DNA of 64,000 nt from Limimaricola soesokkakensis (GTDB taxonomy: Bacteria > Pseudomonadota > Alphaproteobacteria > Rhodobacterales > Rhodobacteraceae): NCBI RefSeq assembly GCF_900172345.1, contig NZ_FWFY01000001.1:372001-436000 (forward strand), written 5' to 3'. The notes beneath the pieces were generated by a model. The model did not search any database and was not told where the DNA came from. It worked only from the letters and a program-made list of their open reading frames with translations. Both the position numbers and the translations under genes were made by a program. Below, piece by piece: positions 28,141 to 35,738 of this stretch (positions are counted from its first letter, which is position 1; the number at the start of each line of letters is the position of its first letter).

Positions 28141-28695
28141 ATGTCGCGTCAGACCGAGATCGAGGCGATGATCGGCCGCGTCGCGCTGGGCGATCGCGCG
28201 GCCTTCGGCGCGCTTTATGACGCGACCTCAGCGAAACTCTTCGGGATTTGCCTGCGTGTGTTGAACGACAGGGCCGAGGCCGAGGATGCGCTCCAGGAGA
28301 TTTTCGTGAAACTGTGGCATAATGCGGGGCGCTACCAAGTGAACGGGCTGAGCCCGATGACCTGGCTGATCACCATCGCCCGCAACCATGCCATCGACCG
28401 GCTGCGGGCTAGACGCAAGGCCGAGAGCCGGGGGGGCGGCGACATGGATGCCATGGCCGATCTGGCCGATGCTGGTCCGGGGCCGGAGGCCCTGGCCGTC
28501 GCGGCTTCGGAAAACCAGAGGATCGACCGCTGCATGTCGGAGCTCGAGCCCGATCGTGCCGCGGCGGTGCGGGGGGCCTATCTGACAGGCGAGAGCTATG
28601 CCGAGCTCGCTGAGCGGCACGGCGTGCCGTTGAACACGATGCGCACATGGCTGCGGCGCAGCCTGATGCGTCTCAAGGAGTGCCTGACGCGATGA
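28141..28695 (+). CDS. ECF RNA polymerase sigma factor, paired with an RskA-type anti-sigma factor
   Basis: An extracytoplasmic-function sigma factor of 184 residues. Region 2 spans about residues 25-95, with FGALYDATSAKLFGICLRVL, the core-binding DRAEAEDALQEIFVKLW and the -10-reading WLITIARNHAIDRLRARRKA. Region 4 spans about residues 125-182 with YAELAERHGVPLNTMRTWLR as the -35 helix-turn-helix. The stop overlaps the ATG of the anti-sigma gene (ATGA), so the pair is coupled. The partner type places it near the SigK/RskA group. The signal and regulon are not visible from the sequence. Confidence 0.92.
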   Translation: MSRQTEIEAMIGRVALGDRAAFGALYDATSAKLFGICLRVLNDRAEAEDALQEIFVKLWHNAGRYQVNGLSPMTWLITIARNHAIDRLRARRKAESRGGGDMDAMADLADAGPGPEALAVAASENQRIDRCMSELEPDRAAAVRGAYLTGESYAELAERHGVPLNTMRTWLRRSLMRLKECLTR

Positions 28696-29384
28696 CCGGT
28701 CCCGGCGATCACCACGAGGACGATGCCGTTCTGGCCGCCGAGCACGTGTTGGGATTGCTCGGGGGCGAGGAGCTCGACCGCGCCGAACGACGGCTCGAGA
28801 CGGATCCGGATTACCGCGCGCTCTACGCGGCCTGGGCCGAGGATTTCGTCTCGTTGACGCATGACATGACGCCGGTGACGCCGCCCGTTCGGGTGCGTAA
28901 CGCGATCGACCGGCGGCTGTTCGGGGCGCGGCGCGAAGGGTTGCTGCGGCGGCTGGGGCTGTGGCCCGCGCTTTCGGCGGCGGCCTTGGCGGCGGGGACG
29001 TACCTTGTCGTCACCAATCTCGACCTGCTGCGCCCGGGGCCGGAGGCTCCCCCGTTCGGTGCCGAGATCGCGGCCGATGACCGCAGCCTCGTGGTGCGCG
29101 TGGCCTTCGATCCCGACGCGCCGGAGATGCTGCGCGTATTGCGGCCCAGCGGCGCGGCGGCACCGGGCCGCGCGCTGGAGTTGTGGCTGATCGCGGGCGA
29201 TGCGGCGCCGGTGTCGCTTGGCGTGCTGCCGGAGGATCGCGAGGGCCGTGTGACGGTGCCCGAAGATCTGCAGCCGCTGCTGTCGCAGGCTGTGCTCGCG
29301 ATCTCCGACGAACCGGCGGGCGGATCGCCCACTGGGGCGCCCACCGGCGCGGTGCTTGGCGCGGGGCCGGTCACACGCCTCTGA
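28692..29384 (+). CDS. Membrane anti-sigma factor, RskA family
   Basis: A 230-residue single-pass membrane protein starting MTGPGDHHEDDAVLAAEHVL at the overlapping ATGA. The cytoplasmic N-terminal ~75 residues (AEHVLGLLGGEELDRAERRL) form an anti-sigma fold without a zinc-binding HxxxCxxC motif. One membrane helix lies near residues 85-103 (WPALSAAALAAGTYLVV). The periplasmic C-terminal part has RskA-like segments RALELWLIAGDAAPVSLGVL and PLLSQAVLAISDEPAGGSPT. It is expected to hold the upstream ECF sigma factor inactive until proteolysis or another signal. Convergent with the J-domain gene. Confidence 0.9.
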   Translation: MTGPGDHHEDDAVLAAEHVLGLLGGEELDRAERRLETDPDYRALYAAWAEDFVSLTHDMTPVTPPVRVRNAIDRRLFGARREGLLRRLGLWPALSAAALAAGTYLVVTNLDLLRPGPEAPPFGAEIAADDRSLVVRVAFDPDAPEMLRVLRPSGAAAPGRALELWLIAGDAAPVSLGVLPEDREGRVTVPEDLQPLLSQAVLAISDEPAGGSPTGAPTGAVLGAGPVTRL

Positions 29385-29472
29385 GCCCGCTGCAGGGCCC
29401 GAACCGGTTCATTCACGGAGAGAGACGGACGCTCCCGCGCCGCGCGATGCGGCGTGGCGACGGCCCCTCGGA

Positions 29473-30120
29473 TCAATCCTTGTCGCGGAAGGACTTGCTG
29501 TCCTTGATCTGGTCCCATGCCCAGACCACCTCGGAGAGCTGCTCCTCCTGGCTGCGATCGCCGCCATTCATGTCGGGATGCAGCACCTTGATCAGCGCCT
29601 TGTAGGATTTGCGGATCTCGGCCTTGGACCAGCTGTCCTTGGCATCCAGCACCTCGAGCGCGCGGCGCTCGGTGGCGGGCAGGCGGCGGGTATGGCCCTG
29701 CTGGGCCGCGTTCTTGCCGGGGTTGCGGGTGGCGTTCTCACCCAGCACCTGGTGCGGGTCGTCGACGCCCAGACGCGCCCAGGCGCGCTGTTCCTCGCTG
29801 CGCTTGCCGAAGGGCTTGGTCGACCGGCCCCAGACCCGGTCGTTCTCGATCTGCTCGCTGAATTCGGCCTCGGTGCTGCCGTCGAAGAAGTTCCACTTCA
29901 GGTTGTACTCGCGCACGTGCTCCTTGCAGAACCAAAAGTAGTCATCGAGGATATCGGGCGATTTCGGGGCGCGGTACTTGCCGGCCTCTTCGCAGCCCGG
30001 GTGGTCGCAGACCCGCGTCGAGGTCTCGAAGGCGCCGGACATCCCGCGTCTGCCGCGCGGGTTTTTCTTCTTCGATGCCGATACCGACATATCGAAACCG
30101 AAGGGGTCGTTCTTTGCCAT
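29473..30120 (-). CDS. J-domain protein with a C-terminal J domain and a putative N-terminal zinc site
   Basis: A 215-residue protein starting MAKNDPFGFDMSVSASKKKN. The C-terminal ~65 residues are a DnaJ-type domain (LDAKDSWSKAEIRKSYKALI) with the HPD motif at residues 181-183 (LHPDMNGGD), so it should stimulate an Hsp70/DnaK partner. Residues about 37-75 have C-x4-C (VCDHPGCEE) and later C-x2-H (FCKEHVREYN), a spacing compatible with a small metal site. The usual DnaJ Gly/Phe and zinc-finger regions are absent, so it is a specialised co-chaperone with no known client. Confidence 0.87.
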   Translation of the reverse strand: MAKNDPFGFDMSVSASKKKNPRGRRGMSGAFETSTRVCDHPGCEEAGKYRAPKSPDILDDYFWFCKEHVREYNLKWNFFDGSTEAEFSEQIENDRVWGRSTKPFGKRSEEQRAWARLGVDDPHQVLGENATRNPGKNAAQQGHTRRLPATERRALEVLDAKDSWSKAEIRKSYKALIKVLHPDMNGGDRSQEEQLSEVVWAWDQIKDSKSFRDKD

Positions 30121-30177
30121 GCTCTGCCTCATCCTTTCGAGTCGGACGCGGCAGTTTAGTCCAAAGAGCCGGAGATT

Positions 30178-30207
30178 GAAGGGGCGGAGGGCATTTTCCG
30201 CCCCTTC
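30178..30207 (-). terminator. Terminator-like hairpin after the DUF4177 gene
   Basis: GAAGGGGCGGA pairs perfectly with TCCGCCCCTTC (11 bp, 8-nt loop) 18 nt beyond the stop of the minus-strand DUF4177 gene. The transcribed strand then reads AATCTCC, so the U-tract is poor. It may still terminate or protect the transcript end. Confidence 0.6.
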
Positions 30208-30225
30208 GGCGTCGGCCCGCCGGGA

Positions 30226-30630
30226 TCAGTCGCCGCGGTTCGCGGTGACCTGCGGCGCAGGACGGTCGGGGATTTCCTGGGCCTCCCGGGTACCGGGCAC
30301 CGGTCGCGCGGCGGCGGGGGTCTCGGCGCGGCTGGCGCTCAGCCCCTGCTGCGCGGCCATCGGCTCGGCCGCCACTGGCGTGGCGGCGGGCTGAGCCCCG
30401 GTGGCGCGGCGGAACACCAGCACCGAATGATAGACGGTGCTGCGACCGCGCAGGCCCTGGCGCTCCTCGCAGGGCAGCGTTTCTGCGCGCAGATACTCCC
30501 AGCCCTTCGCGCCCAGTTCGTTGATCGTGCCCTGCAGTGCATGGGCATAGCGATCCTCGCCGGTCTTCAGGCCGCGCTCCTTGACCCCGCGCTTGGGCGC
30601 GGGAACGACGCGATACTCGTAGGCGGTCAT
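30226..30630 (-). CDS. DUF4177 domain-containing protein
   Basis: A 134-residue protein starting MTAYEYRVVPAPKRGVKERG with a GGAGGAGAG ribosome binding site. The first ~80 residues match DUF4177: YEYRVVP, the helix ALQGTINELGAKGWEYLRAE and the final strand YHSVLVFRRA. The remainder is a disordered Ala/Pro/Arg-rich tail with no recognised motif. The function of the domain is unknown to me. It lies 22 nt downstream of gatB on the same strand, so it is probably transcribed with it. Confidence 0.85.
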   Translation of the reverse strand: MTAYEYRVVPAPKRGVKERGLKTGEDRYAHALQGTINELGAKGWEYLRAETLPCEERQGLRGRSTVYHSVLVFRRATGAQPAATPVAAEPMAAQQGLSASRAETPAAARPVPGTREAQEIPDRPAPQVTANRGD

Positions 30631-30652
30631 GGCGCTCTCCTCCGGCACGGGC

Positions 30653-32176
30653 TCAGAGCCCGAGCTTCTGCGTGACGATCTGGTTGACGGCGGCGGGGTT
30701 GGCCTTGCCGCCGGTGGATTTCATCACCTGACCCACGAACCAGCCCGCGAGCTTGGGGTTCTGCTTGGCCTTCTCGACCTGCGCCGGGTTGGCGGCGATG
30801 ATCTCGTCGACCGCCGCCTCGATGGCACCGGTATCCGTGACCTGCTTCATGCCGCGCTCCTCGACGATCTTCGCCGGGTCGCCGCCCTCGGTGTAGACGA
30901 TCTCGAACAGGTCCTTGGCGATCTTGCCCGAGATGTCGCCCTTGGCGATCAGCGCGACGATGTCGCCCAGCTGTGCGGGGCTGACCGGGCTCTGCTCGAT
31001 GCCTAGATCGTCCTTCTTGAGCCGGCCGAACAGCTCGTTGATGACCCAATTCGCGGCGAGTTTGCCATCCTTGGCGCTGTCGAGATGGTTCACCACCGCC
31101 TCGAAGTAGATGGCATTGGCGAGCTCCGCCGTCAGCACGCCCGCATCGTAATCCGACAGGCCCATATCGCCCATGAAGCGCGCCTTCTTGGCGTCGGGCA
31201 GCTCGGGCAGATGCGCCGCGATGTCGTCTACCCAGGCCTGCTCGATCTCGAGCGGTAGCAGGTCGGGGTCGGGGAAGTAGCGGTAGTCATGCGCCTCTTC
31301 CTTGGAACGCATCGACCGGGTCTCGTTCTTGTCCGGATCGTAGAGGCGGGTTTCCTGCACGACGCTGCCGCCATCCTCGAGGATCGCGATCTGGCGCCGC
31401 GCCTCGAAATCGATCGCGGCCTGGATGAAGCGCATCGAGTTCATGTTCTTGATCTCGCAGCGTGTGCCGAGATGCGAGAAGTCCTGCGTTTCCTGATAGC
31501 GCTCGTAATCGCCGGGACGGCAGACCGAGACGTTGACGTCGGCGCGCAGGTTGCCGTTCTGCATGTTGCCGTCGCAGGTGCCGAGGTAGCGAAGGATCTG
31601 GCGCAGCTTGCCGACATAGGCGGCGGCTTCCTCGGGGCCACGGATGTCGGGCCGCGAGACGATCTCCATCAGCGCCACGCCGGTGCGGTTGAGATCGACG
31701 AAGGACATGTTCGGGTCCATGTCGTGGATCGACTTGCCCGCATCCTGCTCGAGATGGATGCGCTCGATGCGCACGCGGCGGGCGATGCCCGCGCCCATCT
31801 CGACGATAACCTCACCCTCGCCGACGATCGGGTGGTAGAGCTGGCTGATCTGGTAGCCCTGCGGCAGGTCCGGGTAGAAGTAGTTCTTGCGATCAAAGGC
31901 CGAGCGCAGGTTGATCTCCGCCTTGAGCCCGAGCCCGGTGCGCACCGCCTGCGCCACGCAGCCCTCGTTGATCACCGGCAGCATGCCCGGCATGCCCGCG
32001 TCGATGAAGGACACGTTGGAATTGGGTTCGGCGCCGAACTCGGTGGAGGCGCCGGAGAACAGCTTGGCGCGGGTCGCGACCTGCGCGTGTACCTCGAGGC
32101 CGATCACCAGCTCCCAATCCCCGGTCGCGCCCGCTATCACCTTGGGGGCAGGGGCCTCGAATGTCAGGTCCAGCAT
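30653..32176 (-). CDS. gatB: Asp-tRNA(Asn)/Glu-tRNA(Gln) amidotransferase subunit B
   Basis: GatB binds the misacylated tRNA and activates it by phosphorylation in the GatCAB complex that makes Gln-tRNA(Gln) and/or Asn-tRNA(Asn). From [20 protein letters not shown] (AAGGAGAGG upstream) it has 507 residues. Signature segments are [49 protein letters not shown], the mid-domain [20 protein letters not shown], and the C-terminal YqeY-like tail ending [15 protein letters not shown]. gatA and gatC are not in the window. Divergent from the first lytic transglycosylase. Confidence 0.97.
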   Translation of the reverse strand: MLDLTFEAPAPKVIAGATGDWELVIGLEVHAQVATRAKLFSGASTEFGAEPNSNVSFIDAGMPGMLPVINEGCVAQAVRTGLGLKAEINLRSAFDRKNYFYPDLPQGYQISQLYHPIVGEGEVIVEMGAGIARRVRIERIHLEQDAGKSIHDMDPNMSFVDLNRTGVALMEIVSRPDIRGPEEAAAYVGKLRQILRYLGTCDGNMQNGNLRADVNVSVCRPGDYERYQETQDFSHLGTRCEIKNMNSMRFIQAAIDFEARRQIAILEDGGSVVQETRLYDPDKNETRSMRSKEEAHDYRYFPDPDLLPLEIEQAWVDDIAAHLPELPDAKKARFMGDMGLSDYDAGVLTAELANAIYFEAVVNHLDSAKDGKLAANWVINELFGRLKKDDLGIEQSPVSPAQLGDIVALIAKGDISGKIAKDLFEIVYTEGGDPAKIVEERGMKQVTDTGAIEAAVDEIIAANPAQVEKAKQNPKLAGWFVGQVMKSTGGKANPAAVNQIVTQKLGL

Positions 32177-32389
32177 GGGAGCCTCTCCTTGCACGGTTGT
32201 CGCGGGCCTGATTAGGCGCGAATGACCGTTTCTTCAAGGGTCGGGAGAGCGCGCACGGCTCGGCGGAGCCACGCAGTCGCTGGGCGATATCCCGCCGAAA
32301 ATCCAGGTGGATGGAGCACGGACTCGACAGCCACACGTGCCGCGGGAGAGATCGACGCCAGTTGCTGCCACAACGGACCCATACGAATA

Positions 32390-33049
32390 ATGTTCCCGAC
32401 ACGTGTATCCGCGCGTTTGCGCCGCCTCATGCCGATCGCGCTGCTCTCGCTGGGCGCTGCCTGTGCCCAGATTCCCGAGCCCGAGGTGGAAGCCGCCGCC
32501 CCCGCCGCGCTGCCGGTGATGGCCTGGGACCACCGCCCCGAAAGCGCCCGATGGACCGACGCGACGTTGGCCGCGCTCAAGGCGCATGGCGCGCCGCTTC
32601 TGAGCCAGGTGCCCGGCGACATCGCGAACTGGTGCCCCGGCTATGCCGAAGCCTCCGAGGACGAGCGCGCCGCCTTCTGGGCCGGGATGCTCTCGGCGCT
32701 GGCCAAGCATGAAAGTACCTGGAACCCCGAGGCCGTCGGCGGCGGTGGCAAGTGGTTCGGGCTGGTGCAGATCGCGCCCGCGACCGCGCGCAGCTATGGC
32801 TGCGCCGCCGGTAGCGGTTCGGCGCTCAAGGATGGTGTCGCGAACCTGTCCTGTGCGGTGCGCATCGCCGCACGTACCGTGCGGCGTGATGGCGTCGTCT
32901 CGGCAGGCATGCGGGGTCTCGCGGCCGACTGGGGCCCGTTCCACTCCTCGAGGAAACGCAACGAGATGGCGAACTGGACCCGCAGCCAGAGCTACTGCCA
33001 GCCACGCCAGACCGCGCAGGCCGCCGCCAAATCGAAACGGGCCGGCTGA
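32390..33049 (+). CDS. Lytic transglycosylase (SLT domain) lipoprotein, copy 1
   Basis: A 219-residue product from the ATG giving MFPTRVSARLRRLMPIALLS, with a lipoprotein signal ending in LSLGAAC (Cys about residue 25). A frame upstream to 32222 stays open but lacks a signal sequence. The catalytic core contains SALAKHESTWNPEAVGGGGK, where the Glu is the SLT general acid/base, followed by WFGLVQIAPATARSYGC. Cysteines in WCPGYAE, SYGC, NLSCAVR and QSYCQ probably form disulfides in the periplasm. It should cleave peptidoglycan with 1,6-anhydro product formation. A paralogue follows 5-80 nt downstream depending on the start chosen. Confidence 0.85.
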   Translation: MFPTRVSARLRRLMPIALLSLGAACAQIPEPEVEAAAPAALPVMAWDHRPESARWTDATLAALKAHGAPLLSQVPGDIANWCPGYAEASEDERAAFWAGMLSALAKHESTWNPEAVGGGGKWFGLVQIAPATARSYGCAAGSGSALKDGVANLSCAVRIAARTVRRDGVVSAGMRGLAADWGPFHSSRKRNEMANWTRSQSYCQPRQTAQAAAKSKRAG

Positions 33050-33132
33050 GGCGGATGCCTGTCGCCGCCGCGACACAGGCGCCACGTCAAGAGGGGCAAC
33101 CTCGCGGCATTGCGCCATTTTCGCGTTGCATC

Positions 33133-34068
33133 GTGTCTTGGCGCCGGTGCAGTTATCCCCCCATGCTCGTGGCACTGATGATCCTGGGGGGATCGATGGC
33201 CGTGATGCCGGGTTCGATGGTCCACGCCGAGCCGTCGGACCCGGCGCAAATCCTCGCGGCCTCCATCGAGATGCGAGGCGATGCGGACGAGCCGCCACAA
33301 GACACACCTGTACCGCCGCAGACAGGTCCCGAGCCGCCCCGCGGCGCGCTTACGACCGTGGTCGCGCCCGAGCTTCAGGCCGATCCGCGACCGGAGATCG
33401 CGCTGCGTCCGATATCTCGCCCCGCGACGCTGGCGGCCAATGCCCCCGGTGGCGAAGCGGGTCTGCGGCCGCGCGCCCGCGATCCGTTCCTGCCGGAGGC
33501 GCGTTGGGACGGAAAGCCGGGCACCGGGATCTGGACCCGTGGCCTGATGTCGGCGTTGCGCGGCCCGGCTTCGGATCTGGCCGAGGTGGTCCCGGCCGAC
33601 ATCGCGACCTGGTGCCCGGCCTATGCCGAGAACCCGCCGCGGCTGCGCCGCGCCTTCTGGGTCGGGGTGATGTCGGCTCTGGCACGGTTCGAGAGCCGGC
33701 ATCGCGCCGATGCGGTGGGCGGGGGTGGGCTCTATCACGGGCTTTTGCAGATCCTGCCCGGCACGGCGCGGGGCTATGGCTGCGTCGCACGCGACGGCGC
33801 GATGCTGCGCGACCCGGTCCGCAATCTCAGCTGCGCCGCACGGATCATGGCCCGGACCGTCAAACGCGACGGCGCGGTGGCGATGAAGGATGGCAGACGG
33901 GCAGGCATCGCCTCCGATTGGGGCCCGATGACCAAGCCCGCGATGCGCGCCGAAATGGCGGCCTGGACTCGGGAACAGAGCTATTGCCGGAGTGGCACGC
34001 TGCTCACGGTGCCCCGCCCGCAAGCGCGCCCTCAGGAGAGTTCAGAGCGATCGGGCGTGGCGTCCTGA
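33133..34068 (+). CDS. Lytic transglycosylase (SLT domain), secreted, copy 2
   Basis: Paralogue of the preceding gene. The core IATWCPAYAENPPRLRRAFW, SALARFESRHRADAVGGGGL, YHGLLQILPGTARGYGC and CAARIMARTVKRDGA aligns segment by segment with copy 1, including the catalytic Glu and the cysteines. Instead of a lipobox there is a plain signal peptide (MLVALMILGGSMAVMPGSMV then HA-EP). About 100 residues rich in Pro and Arg separate it from the core. The start is uncertain: GTG 33133 gives a basic n-region (SWRRC), while ATG 33163 and ATG 33055 are alternatives. It is probably a soluble periplasmic enzyme, complementing the anchored copy 1. Confidence 0.82.
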   Translation: MSWRRCSYPPMLVALMILGGSMAVMPGSMVHAEPSDPAQILAASIEMRGDADEPPQDTPVPPQTGPEPPRGALTTVVAPELQADPRPEIALRPISRPATLAANAPGGEAGLRPRARDPFLPEARWDGKPGTGIWTRGLMSALRGPASDLAEVVPADIATWCPAYAENPPRLRRAFWVGVMSALARFESRHRADAVGGGGLYHGLLQILPGTARGYGCVARDGAMLRDPVRNLSCAARIMARTVKRDGAVAMKDGRRAGIASDWGPMTKPAMRAEMAAWTREQSYCRSGTLLTVPRPQARPQESSERSGVAS

Positions 34069-34072
34069 CGCT

Positions 34073-34936
34073 TCAGGCTCGCGTGCGCAGCACCGAGCGG
34101 GTCGAGCGCACGAGGCTCACCGTCGGCGCGTCGCGTCCGCCCAGCGCTAGCGTTGCGCGGCGCAGCATCTCGATGCCATCCTCGGATTTCGAGGGCAGCG
34201 CGGCGGGCGAGATCTCTTCGCCCACGGTGAGGACATAGGGCTGACGGTCCTTGTTCAGCATCTCGTGGAACAGGGTGATGTCGCGCAGCGTCGGGTGGAT
34301 CAGGTCGAAGAGGTAGAACAGCGCCGAGTTGCGGGCGCGGATGTTCACCGGGATCACCGGCAGGTCGAACTTGCGCGCCAGCATCGCCGCCGAAGGCATC
34401 CAAGGTCGCTCGTGCAGCCGCAACCCGCGCCGTTTCGCAAGGCGGCCCGAGGGGAAGATCACGCCCAGCCGGCCTTCCTTCACCGCCTGCTTGGTCAGAT
34501 CCATCGTCATCTTGGTCTTGGCGTGGCTGCGCTTTTCCTTGCGCCATTCCACCGGCACGATCAAATCCTCCATCTGCGGCAGCACCCGCAGGATATCGCC
34601 ATTGGCGTAGATGAAGAGATCGGGGCGGATCGTCTTGAGCGCGTGATAGAGCATGATCCCGTCGGCGATGCCGGTGGGATGGTTGGCGACAATGAGGGCG
34701 GGGCCATGACGCGGCACATTGTCGAGGCCGGCGACGGTGAGGTGCCGGGCCAGCAGGTCGCCCATGTCACCCATGATGCGAGAGGTGGGCTCGTCGCGCA
34801 GCTCGGTGCCGATCGCGACGGTACGATCATAGGACAGGGCGAGGTGCAAAAGACCGCGCAACGGCCTCACGAGAGGTGATTGCCGGAACATCCAGGGCGC
34901 GCGCTCGGCAATCAGCGGGTCAATGCGGTCTTTCAT
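34073..34936 (-). CDS. PlsC-like lysophospholipid acyltransferase
   Basis: A 287-residue acyltransferase-superfamily protein. The catalytic histidine motif is IVANHPTGIADGIML (about residues 84-98), in which five residues separate His and Asp, as in COG3176-type enzymes rather than the HX4D of classical PlsC. LGVIFPSGRLAKRRG corresponds to the substrate-binding FPEG-like block. DLPVIPVNIRARNSALFYLF is the conserved late block. No membrane helix is obvious, so a peripheral membrane enzyme acylating a lysolipid (phospholipid or ornithine lipid) is likely. The substrate cannot be read from the sequence. It ends 4 nt from the convergent transglycosylase. Confidence 0.85.
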   Translation of the reverse strand: MKDRIDPLIAERAPWMFRQSPLVRPLRGLLHLALSYDRTVAIGTELRDEPTSRIMGDMGDLLARHLTVAGLDNVPRHGPALIVANHPTGIADGIMLYHALKTIRPDLFIYANGDILRVLPQMEDLIVPVEWRKEKRSHAKTKMTMDLTKQAVKEGRLGVIFPSGRLAKRRGLRLHERPWMPSAAMLARKFDLPVIPVNIRARNSALFYLFDLIHPTLRDITLFHEMLNKDRQPYVLTVGEEISPAALPSKSEDGIEMLRRATLALGGRDAPTVSLVRSTRSVLRTRA

Positions 34937-35053
34937 GGAGCTTTAATAACCATTCCCACGCGGTAGTTCCGTGACAATTGCTGGATCGCTGTGCATTTGG
35001 CAATGGCAGTGGCCCTTGGAGGGGCGGAACGGCGGCTGCGCGCCACAATCTAT

Positions 35054-35085
35054 AATGGATGCGGCGGCGCGCCACCGCATCCATT
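35054..35085 (-). terminator. Hairpin after the PfpI-like gene
   Basis: AATGGATGCGG pairs perfectly with CCGCATCCATT (11 bp, loop CGGCGCGCCA) 9 nt past the stop of the minus-strand PfpI-like gene. The downstream transcribed strand reads ATAGATTG, a weak U-tract. It lies in the 158-nt gap before the acyltransferase gene, in which I see no gene. Confidence 0.55.
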
Positions 35086-35094
35086 TGGCGTGGA

Positions 35095-35655
35095 TCACGC
35101 GGCTTGGCGGGGGTGTCTGCCCTTGCAGATTTCCTCAACGATCTTGGCCACGAATGCCTCAAGATCATCGGGATTGCGGCTGGTCACGATGCCCTGATCG
35201 GTCGCGACCTCCTTGTCCACGACATTGGCCCCGGCGTTCTTCAAATCGGTGCGGATCGAGGGGTACGAGGTCATTTCGCGCCCGCGTACCACATCGGCCT
35301 CGATCAGCAGCCAAGGCCCATGGCAGATCGCCGCGACGATCTTGCCGGCGGCGGTGAACTCCTTCACCAGCTTCACGGCTTCGGGCTTGGTGCGCAGCAC
35401 GTCGGGGTTGATCTGGCCCCCCGGCAGCACGATGGCGTGATAGTCATCCATCTTCGCGTCCGAGATCTTCAGGTCAACATCGGCCTTCGGGCCCCAGTCC
35501 GTCTTGTCCCAGCTCTTGATGGCGTCGCCGCCAGGGCTCGCGACATGGACGGTAGCGCCGGCTTCGCGCAGCTTGTCGCGCGGCACCTCTAGCTCGACCT
35601 TTTCGAAGCCGTCGGTGGCGATGATGAGGATCTTTGCGTCCTTGATATTGGTCAT
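35095..35655 (-). CDS. DJ-1/PfpI family protein (class I glutamine amidotransferase-like)
   Basis: A 186-residue cytoplasmic protein starting MTNIKDAKILIIATDGFEKV. It has the PfpI/DJ-1 nucleophile elbow AAICHGPWLLIEADVV (Cys about residue 108) and the early Glu of the triad in EKVELEVP. DDYHAIVLPGGQINPDVLRT and GREMTSYPSIRTDLKNAGA follow, as in YhbO/PfpI proteins linked to stress tolerance, with reported protease or deglycase activity that is debated. Its ribosome binding site AAGGAG is partly inside a perfect 14-bp hairpin (35664-35700). It lies downstream of pepN on the same strand with 83 nt between them. Confidence 0.93.
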   Translation of the reverse strand: MTNIKDAKILIIATDGFEKVELEVPRDKLREAGATVHVASPGGDAIKSWDKTDWGPKADVDLKISDAKMDDYHAIVLPGGQINPDVLRTKPEAVKLVKEFTAAGKIVAAICHGPWLLIEADVVRGREMTSYPSIRTDLKNAGANVVDKEVATDQGIVTSRNPDDLEAFVAKIVEEICKGRHPRQAA

Positions 35656-35663
35656 GTCCGTCT

Positions 35664-35700
35664 CCTTGCGGTTCGGGTCTTCGCTGCCCGAACCGCAAGG
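35664..35700 (-). promoter_or_regulatory. Perfect 14-bp hairpin reaching the PfpI ribosome binding site
   Basis: CCTTGCGGTTCGGG pairs without mismatch with CCCGAACCGCAAGG around a 9-nt loop. On the minus-strand transcript the 3' arm ends in GCAAGG, the first part of the AAGGAG ribosome binding site 8 nt before the ATG at 35655. It lies between the pepN stop and this start, so it may end or process the pepN transcript, or limit translation of the PfpI gene. Confidence 0.6.
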
Positions 35701-35738
35701 TTTAAGGGGGCGTTCCATGCCGCCCTCTCACGGACGCG

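Noticed and set aside
32362-32390. Promoter-like TTGCTG ... AATAAT before the first lytic transglycosylase
   Set aside because: The -10 would abut the chosen ATG, leaving no room for a transcription start upstream of it.
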